From NCBI GenBank assembly GCA_902478725.1, contig CABSMD010000086.1, positions 1-9,499 on the forward strand: a DNA stretch of 9,499 nucleotides. Direction: 5' to 3'. The stretch is from an uncultured Clostridia bacterium. Its GTDB lineage: Bacteria > Bacillota > Clostridia > HGM11514. Shown here piece after piece: positions 1-5,399 of the stretch. Position 1 is the first letter of the stretch, and each line of letters opens with the position of its first letter. The translations under genes and the position numbers were made by a program. Below the pieces are notes generated by a model. It was not told where the DNA came from. It saw only the letters and a list, made by a program, of their open reading frames with translations, and ran no database searches.

Positions 1-50
1 GATCTACACTATCCTCTTCGTCGGCAGCGTCAGATGTGTATAAGAGACAG
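1..50 (+). other. Illumina Nextera P5/i5 adapter, not genomic
   Basis: Bases 1-9 (GATCTACAC) are the end of the P5 flow-cell oligo. Bases 10-17 (TATCCTCT) match the Nextera i5 index known as S503/N503. Bases 18-31 (TCGTCGGCAGCGTC) are the Nextera read-1 adapter, and 32-50 (AGATGTGTATAAGAGACAG) are the Tn5 mosaic end. The order and spacing are exactly those of a library molecule, so this is untrimmed adapter at a contig end and not a natural transposon. The fhs reading frame supports the junction: AC at 51-52 fits the last two bases of an Asn codon in the expected DNH-type motif. Real sequence therefore begins at 51. Confidence 0.98.
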
Positions 51-1282
51 ACCATATCCATCAGGGGAATTCGCTGGGTATCGATCCGCGCTCGGTCAGT
101 TGGAAACGTGTCATGGACATGAACGACAGATGTTTGCGCGATATTATCGTTGGACTGGGTGGAAAAAATGGCGGTGTACCGCGTGAAAGCGGGTTTATGA
201 TTACAGCGGCTTCCGAGGTGATGGCGATCCTGTGCCTGGCTTCAGGGTTGCAGGATCTAAAGGAGAGGTTGTCCAGAATCGTGGTCGGCAGGACTTGGGA
301 CAACCGACCTGTAACAGCCGGGGACTTGCAGGCGGAGGGCGCGATGGCAGCATTGCTCAAAGAGGCCGTCAAGCCCAATTTGGTACAGACGTTGGAGGGG
401 ACTCCCTGCCTGATTCACGGCGGGCCGTTTGCCAACATCGCCCACGGCTGCAACAGCGTGCTGGCAACCCGGCTGGCCTTGAAGCTGGGCGAATATGTTG
501 TGACGGAGGCAGGCTTTGGTTCCGATCTTGGAGCTGAAAAATTTTTAGACATTAAGTGCCGGTACGCCGGTTTGTCCCCTGCGGCTGTTGTGGTGGTGAC
601 GACGGTTCGTGCCCTGAAATACCATGGCGGTATCGATGTAAAAGAATTGAACAAACCCGATCCGGAGGCTGTCAGGCGCGGGCTTCCCAATCTGCGGGCA
701 CATATTGAAAACATGCTGGGGTATCGTCTGCCGGTGGTGGTTGCGCTCAACCGCTTTACTTGCGATACCGAGGAGGAACTGCATGTCGTTCGGGCGGCCT
801 GCCGGGAGCTTTGTGTGCCATGCAGCGTATGTGATGTGTTTACCCAGGGCGGAGAGGGTGGTCTGGAGCTTGCGCGTGAGGTTGTAAAATGGACTGCGGA
901 AGGCAGTGAGTATCAACCCGCCTATTCGCTGGAGGCTGGGTTGAAAGAGAAGATCGAACAGGTGGTCAAAAAGATTTACCACGCTGGGACGGTTGAATTC
1001 CTGCCGGCGGCGGAACGCGCGATCAAACAGATTACAGCAGACGGATACGAGGGCCTCCCGGTGTGTATTGCAAAAACGCAGTACTCCTTCTCGGACGATG
1101 CCGCATTAAAGGGCGCGCCGCAGGGTTTTACCTTTACGGTGCGGGATGTGACCTTATCATCCGGAGCGGGCTTTGTGGTTGCCTTATCCGGCAGCATTAT
1201 GACGATGCCGGGCTTGGGCAAGACCCCTGCCGCCTGCCGGATCGATATCGACGGAGATGGAAACATCAGTGGATTATTCTAA
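51..1282 (+). CDS. fhs: Formate--tetrahydrofolate ligase, C-terminal part (5' truncated)
   Basis: Cytoplasmic enzyme that joins formate to tetrahydrofolate using ATP, giving 10-formyl-THF for purine synthesis, initiator-tRNA formylation and, in acetogens, the methyl branch of acetyl-CoA formation. The frame is open from the adapter junction: codons from 53 read HIHQGNSLGIDPRSVSWKRV, then MDMNDRCLRD. About 409 residues remain. The family is about 555 residues long, so roughly the first 145, including the ATP-binding P-loop, are missing. Recognisable family blocks are GGKNGGVPRESGF, KPNLVQTLEGTP, HGGPFANIAHGCNS, VVTEAGFGSDLGAEKFLDIK and VTTVRALKYHGG. The C-terminus (GDGNISGLF, stop 1280-1282) is the usual one. 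The loss comes from the contig edge, not from gene decay. The ATG at 113 is internal and is not the real start. tsaE follows after 14 bases. Confidence 0.96.
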
Positions 1283-1296
1283 CAGGGGGGTTATGT

Positions 1297-1749
1297 GTGG
1301 TAAGCTATTGTGAAAAAGATACCGAAGACGCCGGAAAGCGGTTCGGTCAGTCGTTGCACCCGGGAGACGTGGTCTGCCTGCATGGGGAACCTGGTGCCGG
1401 CAAGAGCGTTTTTGTCCGTGGTATGGCGCGTGGATTGGGAATCAGCGACTATATTACCAGCCCGACCTTTACGCTGGTGCATGAATACTATGACGGCGCC
1501 CTTCCTCTCTTCCATTTTGACGCCTATCGGCTTGCCGGAGGAGAAAGCGCCATTGAGGCAGGGCTGGACGAATATTTCTACCAGAATGGCGTGTGCGCGG
1601 TGGAGTGGCCGGAAAACATTGCTTCTATCATTCCTCCAAATGCGTATCATGTTACCATGCAACGCGACCTGTCCAAAGGAGAAGGTTACCGCACGATACT
1701 GATAACGAATGCGGGGTTGGAGGGAAAAAATGAAGATTTTGGCGGTTGA
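1297..1749 (+). CDS. tsaE: tRNA t6A biosynthesis ATPase TsaE
   Basis: P-loop ATPase that works with TsaB and TsaD in adding threonylcarbamoyl to A37 of tRNAs reading ANN codons. I chose GTG 1297 because it lies 6 bases after a G-rich ribosome binding site (CAGGGGGG, 1283-1290) and gives 150 residues, the normal length. The open frame extends upstream into fhs but has no plausible start there, and the ATG at 1293 is in a frame that stops at once. Visible motifs are Walker A GEPGAGKS (residues 30-37), SPTFTLVHEY after it, HFDAYRL (about 73-79) with the conserved Asp, and VEWPE (about 102-106). The last 20 bases overlap the start of tsaB, so the two are probably translationally coupled. Confidence in the family is high; the GTG start is inferred. 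Confidence 0.93.
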   Translation: MVSYCEKDTEDAGKRFGQSLHPGDVVCLHGEPGAGKSVFVRGMARGLGISDYITSPTFTLVHEYYDGALPLFHFDAYRLAGGESAIEAGLDEYFYQNGVCAVEWPENIASIIPPNAYHVTMQRDLSKGEGYRTILITNAGLEGKNEDFGG

Positions 1750-2416
1750 TACGACGACAAATGTGCTGACGGCAGGACTGGTGGAGAATGGCGTTATCCG
1801 GGCGGAGTATATACTGGATCATAAAAAAGCGCATTCACAAAAGATCATGCCGGTAATCGAACAGGTTTTAAGCGATACCCAGACCGATATTTCTGAAATC
1901 GATCTGTTCGCAGCCGCGAATGGCCCCGGGTCGTTCACCGGTATCCGGATCGGGCTGGCGACCGTCAAAGCGTTGGCCCAGGCAACCAGCAAACCGGTGG
2001 TGCCGGTCAACACATTGGAAGCGCTGGCCTATAACGCCGCTTCTTTTGACAAGCCTGTCTGTGCGTTGCTTGACGCACGCAATGACAGTGTATATTGTGC
2101 GGTCTACCATTTTCAGGACGGAAAAGCGGTTGCAGACCTGCCGCCCGCGCACCTGCCGGTGGAAAAGCTTGTGGAGTACCTTTGCGGGAAACAAGGTGGG
2201 ACCATTTTAACCGGCAATGATGTGGAATCATTCGCGGATCGAATTGGCGAAGCCTGTTCATGTAGGATACTGCCGCCCGCGCTTCGGATACCACATGCAT
2301 CGTCCGTTGCCCGGGCTGCACTGGTGAACGCAGCCGTCCCTTATGACCGGATCAATGCATACTATATCAATAAACCCCAGGCGGAACGGGAGTATGAGCA
2401 AAGGCATGGAAAATAA
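1730..2416 (+). CDS. tsaB: tRNA t6A biosynthesis protein TsaB
   Basis: TsaB is an ASKHA-fold partner of TsaD and is needed to form t6A37 in tRNA; it is not itself the catalytic subunit. ATG 1730 is preferred to ATG 1709 because GGAGGG (1719-1724) lies 5 bases before it, and because MKILAVDTTT is the usual N-terminus. The product has 228 residues. Family motifs are DTTTNVLTAGL near the N-terminus, NGPGSFTGIRIGLATVKALA (from residue 64), PVNTLEALAYN, LLDARNDSVYCAVY and the basic C-terminal YINKPQAEREYEQR. It overlaps tsaE by 20 bases. In many Firmicutes rimI and tsaD follow, but here the next gene is rpiB, so tsaD must lie elsewhere. Confidence 0.94.
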   Translation: MKILAVDTTTNVLTAGLVENGVIRAEYILDHKKAHSQKIMPVIEQVLSDTQTDISEIDLFAAANGPGSFTGIRIGLATVKALAQATSKPVVPVNTLEALAYNAASFDKPVCALLDARNDSVYCAVYHFQDGKAVADLPPAHLPVEKLVEYLCGKQGGTILTGNDVESFADRIGEACSCRILPPALRIPHASSVARAALVNAAVPYDRINAYYINKPQAEREYEQRHGK

Positions 2417-2435
2417 CAGAGAGGTGGAGGATACT

Positions 2436-2882
2436 ATGGTAATTGGACTTGGAAGCGATCATGGAGGCTTCCCTTTAAAGGAAGAGATTAAAACGTTTTT
2501 GAACGAGCAGGGCTATGTTGTAAAGGATTATGGCTGTTTCAATACGGACAGTGTGGATTATCCTGACATTGCCAAGGATGTGTGCTCCCATCTGCTTGTG
2601 GGCGAGTGTGAAGCTGCCATCCTGTTTTGCGGGACGGGGATCGGCATCAGCATTGCGGCAAACAAGGTCAGGGGGATCCGGGCCGCGCTCTGTTCCGACA
2701 CCTATTCGGCCCGGATGGCCAGAGAACACAACAACGCAAACGTCATCGCGCTGGGAGCGCGTGTCATCGGCGTTGAGACAGCGCGTGAGATCGTGATGGC
2801 CTACTTAAACGCTGCGTTTGCAGGCGGCAGGCATCAGGGGCGTGTGGATAAAATAGAGGAATCGTCATCTGCAAACGGATGA
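2436..2882 (+). CDS. rpiB: Ribose-5-phosphate isomerase B
   Basis: Interconverts ribose 5-phosphate and ribulose 5-phosphate in the non-oxidative pentose phosphate pathway; cytoplasmic, RpiB/LacA/LacB family. ATG 2436 follows a very strong ribosome binding site (GAGGTGGAGG, 2421-2430) at 5 bases and gives 148 residues, typical for RpiB. The frame is open upstream over the end of tsaB, but that extension is not conserved in kind. Motifs are GSDHGG (residues 7-11 core), FCGTGIGISIAANKVRGIRA with the catalytic Cys at about 65, and SARMAREHNNANV with the conserved His at about 98. These match the Cys66/His99 positions known in E. coli RpiB. The stop codon lies in the loop of a hairpin (2871-2892). 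Allose-6-phosphate isomerase activity cannot be excluded from sequence alone. Confidence 0.95.
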   Translation: MVIGLGSDHGGFPLKEEIKTFLNEQGYVVKDYGCFNTDSVDYPDIAKDVCSHLLVGECEAAILFCGTGIGISIAANKVRGIRAALCSDTYSARMAREHNNANVIALGARVIGVETAREIVMAYLNAAFAGGRHQGRVDKIEESSSANG

Positions 2883-2911
2883 GACCGTTTGCCCGCGCTT
2901 GCGGGCGCAAC
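2871..2911 (+). promoter_or_regulatory. Two overlapping, mutually exclusive hairpins after rpiB
   Basis: Hairpin A is a perfect 8-bp inverted repeat, GCAAACGG (2871-2878) and CCGTTTGC (2885-2892), with a 6-base loop that contains the rpiB stop codon. Hairpin B is GCCCGC (2891-2896) and GCGGGC (2901-2906) with loop GCTT. It can extend outward to 2887/2911 through a G-T wobble and one bulged C. The two share 2891-2892, or more if B is extended, so they cannot both form fully. No U-run follows, so neither is a standard intrinsic terminator. They could act in RNA processing, stability or differential expression of the deaminase gene. The pairing is seen directly; function is unknown. Confidence 0.55.
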
Positions 2912-2930
2912 AGAAAAAGGAGGCTTGTCA

Positions 2931-3419
2931 ATGGAAAGAAGAAGTAAGTATAACTATTATCTTGACATTGCCGAAACCGTTTTGGAGCGTGGCACCTGCC
3001 TGCGGCGGCGGTTCGGGGCGGTAATCGTCAAGAACGACGAAATCGTTTCGACCGGCTACGCCGGCGCGCCGCGCGGGCGGAAAAACTGCAGTGACATGGG
3101 ATACTGCCTGCGGGACAGCTTGCAGATTCCGCGCGGTGAACGCTATGAGATGTGCCGCAGCGTCCATGCGGAGGCCAACTGTATCATCAGCGCCTCACGG
3201 CGGGATATGCAGGGCGCTACCCTCTATCTGGTGGGCAGGGAAGTAAAGGACGACAAGCTGGTAGAGGACGCCAACCCCTGTGCCATGTGCAAGCGGCTGA
3301 TTATCAATGCCGGCATTGAGCAGGTGGTCATTCGCAATTCGCCGGATGAATACAAGATTATTCCGGTACAAGATTGGGTTGTAAACGACGAATCTCTCGA
3401 TGGTGTCAAAGGATATTGA
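2931..3419 (+). CDS. Deoxycytidylate (dCMP) deaminase family protein
   Basis: Zinc-dependent deaminase of the cytidine/deoxycytidylate family, most likely converting dCMP to dUMP for thymidylate synthesis. ATG 2931 follows AAAAAGGAGG (2913-2922) at 8 bases and gives 162 residues, the usual dCMP deaminase/ComEB length. The zinc site is visible as HAEAN (His79, Glu81 as proton carrier) and NPCAMC (Cys117 and Cys120). RRRFGAVIVKNDEIVSTGYAGAPRG near the N-terminus is the typical first strand and substrate-loop region. The extra cysteines around residues 51-58 (NCSDMGYC) may form a second, structural metal site as in some family members; that is inference. It is the last gene of the rightward operon and is followed by a clear terminator. 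ComEB, the same family named from competence operons, is the alternative label. Confidence 0.92.
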   Translation: MERRSKYNYYLDIAETVLERGTCLRRRFGAVIVKNDEIVSTGYAGAPRGRKNCSDMGYCLRDSLQIPRGERYEMCRSVHAEANCIISASRRDMQGATLYLVGREVKDDKLVEDANPCAMCKRLIINAGIEQVVIRNSPDEYKIIPVQDWVVNDESLDGVKGY

Positions 3420-3424
3420 GTGAT

Positions 3425-3464
3425 AAAAAGGCACCTTCAAACAAAGGCGCCTTTTTCCTTTTGT
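3425..3464. terminator. Bidirectional intrinsic terminator between convergent genes
   Basis: AAAAAGGC (3425-3432) pairs with GCCTTTTT (3449-3456). After one A/C mismatch, CCTT (3434-3437) pairs with AAGG (3444-3447) around the loop CAAACA. Both sides carry T-runs on their own strand, so it can end the rightward deaminase operon and the leftward small gene. It lies 5 bases past the deaminase stop. Confidence 0.9.
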
Positions 3465-3761
3465 TTATTGCTGCGATTCAAACAGGATCGTATCGATCGC
3501 CTTCATAATCTCTTCTGTCGTGAAGCGGGCGACCTTCAGGCTGTCCAGCAGAGTATCCGTCTCGGTCTTTGTCGCGTCGATATAGTAAAAATTGATATGT
3601 TCCATGGCGGCTTGCAATACCTTTTTGTCTTCCGCGCTGTTGGAAGGGTCGGACAGTTCCGCTTCCAATAGCCGTAGTGTTACAGTGATGGCCTGTTCCT
3701 TGGTAAAGAGAGCATTTGACGCCTCTCTTCTGAATTCATCTACCCTTTCAAGTGACCGCAT
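3465..3761 (-). CDS. Small helical protein of unknown function
   Basis: I do not recognise this family. The longest open frame starts at 3776, but the best ribosome binding site (GGAGG on the minus strand, 3774-3770) overlaps that first ATG. It sits 8 bases before the third in-frame ATG at 3761, so I start there, giving 98 residues (MRSLERVDEFRREASNAL onward). The product is acidic, lacks cysteine, has no signal peptide or membrane segment, and appears to be almost all helix, with several amphipathic stretches (about 1-15, 20-38, 46-62, 70-95). It is probably cytoplasmic. Its own promoter (3797-3825) and a terminator shared with the opposing deaminase operon make it a single-gene unit. Good expression signals argue that it is real. 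Confidence 0.75.
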   Translation of the reverse strand: MRSLERVDEFRREASNALFTKEQAITVTLRLLEAELSDPSNSAEDKKVLQAAMEHINFYYIDATKTETDTLLDSLKVARFTTEEIMKAIDTILFESQQ

Positions 3762-3796
3762 AAACATTACCTCCATTTTATAATCATTTATTATCT

Positions 3797-3825
3797 AGTA
3801 TACCGCAAATACGCTTATGGAACAA
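3797..3825 (-). promoter_or_regulatory. Putative sigma-A promoter of the small minus-strand gene
   Basis: Read on the minus strand, TTGTTC (3825-3820) and TATACT (3802-3797) are separated by exactly 17 bases. The -10 box is 5/6 to consensus and the -35 box keeps TTG. The expected start near 3790 leaves a leader of about 29 bases that contains the GGAGG site. This is prediction from pattern only. Confidence 0.5.
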
Positions 3826-3834
3826 GTGAATTAT

Positions 3835-3840
3835 TATAAT
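3835..3840 (+). promoter_or_regulatory. Putative -10 box of the antiporter gene
   Basis: A perfect TATAAT lies 54 bases before the antiporter ATG in an AT-rich leader. No good -35 box is present at 16-18 bases (CGCTTA-like sequence at 3812-3817), so a weak or activator-dependent promoter is possible. The -35 region would overlap the divergent minus-strand promoter, so the two may compete for polymerase. Confidence 0.35.
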
Positions 3841-3894
3841 TTCTGAAAAAAACGATTCTTACATATATTAATAGTAAAAAAGGTAGGTGACAAT

Positions 3895-5337
3895 ATGGTA
3901 TACGGTATCATTCTTTGCGCGGCGGTCTTGCTGTTGAGCGTGGTTTCCAGTAAGCTCCTGTACCGCTTTGGTGTGCCTTCCCTGTTGATCTTTCTGGGAT
4001 TGGGTATGCTGTTTGGATCGGATGGAATATTTGGAATCCAATTTGACAATTTTGAAATTGCCAAGACCATCTGTTCGGTGGGACTGATTTTTATCATGTT
4101 CTATGGCGGGTTCGGTACCAACTGGAAGATGGCCAAGCCGGTCGCTGCCAAAGCGGTGACGATGTCCACACTTGGCGTTGTGATTACCGCTTTGGTAACC
4201 GGCCTCTTCTGTCGCTGGATTTTACACACCACCTATGCCGAGGGATTTTTGATCGGGTCGGTGCTTGCTTCTACCGACGCCGCTTCGGTGTTTAATGTGC
4301 TCCGTTCCCGAAAGCTGAGCCTAAAGGGCGGATTGGCTTCCCTGCTGGAAATCGAAAGCGGCAGCAACGATCCGATTGCCTATATGCTGACCATCTTCTT
4401 TATTTCCATGATCAATCAGGGCGGTGGCTCATCGGTATTGCTGGTGTTGGCCAAACAGATCCTTTTTGGCCTCGCAATCGGCTTTGCCGTAGCGTTTGTT
4501 TCGGTTGCAATCCTCAAACGGATCAACTTTGAAATTGACGGACTCTATCCCATTTTTGTCACAGCGATTGCGCTGTTGGGCTATGGTTTATGTGAGTGGA
4601 CCGGTGGAAACGGCTACCTGTCGGTTTATATCGTCGGCCTTGTAATCGGCAACAGTAAGATTCTACATAAGAGAAGTCTGGTCCATTTCTTTGATGGCAT
4701 TTCCTGGCTGATGCAGATTATGCTGTTTTTTACTCTGGGGCTGCTCTCCTTCCCTTCTCAAATTTCCGGCATCCTTCTGCCCGGCATATTAATCGCACTT
4801 GTAATCACCTTCATTGCGCGTCCTGTTGCTACCTTTTCGATCCTTAGCTGGTTTCGTGTGCCATTTAAATCACAGTTGTTTGTATCCTGGGTGGGCTTAC
4901 GCGGGGCGGCGTCCATTGTGTTTGCCATCTATGCCGTTACCTCAGGCGGACTGCTGCATAACGATATCTTCCATATCGTGTTTTTGGTTTCCCTGCTGTC
5001 GGTTTCGTTCCAGGGCTCTCTAATTCCTTTATTTGCAAAAAAACTCAATTTGGTCGAGAAGGAAACCAATGTATTAAAAACCTTTAACGACTACCAGGAC
5101 GATCTGCTGACGCAGCTGCGTGAAATCAAGGTGACGCCGGACAGCCCATGGGCGGGAAAAACCTTGTTGGAAGCCGATATTCCAGAGGAAATCTTGATTG
5201 TCATGATTAAGCGGGCCGGCAGTGTGGTTCTCCCGAAGGGTTCTACTAAAATCCTGCCCGGCGATTCGATGGTTCTAACCGGCAGGAATTTAAAGGAGCT
5301 TGATATGAAAAAAACTTTTCAAAAAAAGAAGCAATAA
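3895..5337 (+). CDS. CPA1-type cation/proton antiporter with C-terminal RCK_C (TrkA-C) domain
   Basis: Integral membrane antiporter of the NhaP2/CvrA (potassium/proton) type, exchanging K+ or Na+ for protons. The protein has 480 residues. About 1-385 is the hydrophobic transport domain with many membrane helices. It includes STDAAS (126-131) and ESGSNDP (154-160), whose Asn-Asp pair is the usual ion-binding site of electroneutral CPA1 exchangers. A short linker (NDYQDDLLTQLREIKV) leads to a soluble RCK_C-like domain (about 408-470: PDSPWAGKTLLEADIPEE, then LPKGSTKILPGDSMVLTGR). In Firmicutes such domains can bind cyclic di-AMP (known for CpaA of S. aureus); whether this one does is inference. 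Start ATG 3895 has a modest AGGTGA site 4 bases away. The ion is not decided by the sequence. CvrA proteins of proteobacteria carry a further CorC/HlyC domain, which is absent here. Confidence 0.88.
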   Translation: MVYGIILCAAVLLLSVVSSKLLYRFGVPSLLIFLGLGMLFGSDGIFGIQFDNFEIAKTICSVGLIFIMFYGGFGTNWKMAKPVAAKAVTMSTLGVVITALVTGLFCRWILHTTYAEGFLIGSVLASTDAASVFNVLRSRKLSLKGGLASLLEIESGSNDPIAYMLTIFFISMINQGGGSSVLLVLAKQILFGLAIGFAVAFVSVAILKRINFEIDGLYPIFVTAIALLGYGLCEWTGGNGYLSVYIVGLVIGNSKILHKRSLVHFFDGISWLMQIMLFFTLGLLSFPSQISGILLPGILIALVITFIARPVATFSILSWFRVPFKSQLFVSWVGLRGAASIVFAIYAVTSGGLLHNDIFHIVFLVSLLSVSFQGSLIPLFAKKLNLVEKETNVLKTFNDYQDDLLTQLREIKVTPDSPWAGKTLLEADIPEEILIVMIKRAGSVVLPKGSTKILPGDSMVLTGRNLKELDMKKTFQKKKQ

Positions 5338-5399
5338 TTGGAACTTTTTTCTGCCATCCGGACTCTATATAGTATCAACGATTGGAGGAGGAAAGGAAT

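Noticed and set aside
32..50. Tn5 mosaic end as evidence of a natural transposon
   Set aside because: It is preceded by the read-1 adapter, an i5 index and the P5 tail in exact library order, so it is a sequencing artefact.
545..982. Long minus-strand open frame inside fhs (and similar ones inside tsaB and the SLH gene)
   Set aside because: These are antisense shadows of strongly conserved coding sequence, with no ribosome binding site and no recognisable protein features.
113..1282. fhs as a complete 389-residue protein starting at ATG 113
   Set aside because: Conserved family sequence continues in frame upstream to the adapter junction at 51-53, so the ATG is internal.
1063..1296. Upstream extension of the tsaE frame into fhs
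   Set aside because: It overlaps the conserved fhs C-terminus in another frame and adds non-family sequence. The GTG at 1297 with its own ribosome binding site gives the normal TsaE length.
2343..2435. N-terminal extension of rpiB
   Set aside because: It overlaps the conserved tsaB C-terminus. The strong ribosome binding site at 2421-2430 marks ATG 2436.
3841..3894. Cyclic di-AMP or other riboswitch before the antiporter
   Set aside because: The leader is only about 50 bases of AT-rich sequence with no structured stems, too short for any riboswitch class I know of this type.
5321..5350. A/T-only inverted repeat (AAAAAAG with CTTTTTT) as terminator of the antiporter gene
   Set aside because: The stem is only about 7 A-T-rich pairs with a long loop, too weak to call; the SLH gene may be co-transcribed.
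5366..5373. TATATAGT as a -10 box for the SLH protein gene
   Set aside because: No -35 box lies at suitable spacing (TTGGAA at 5338 is 22-24 bases away), and no sporulation sigma consensus fits.
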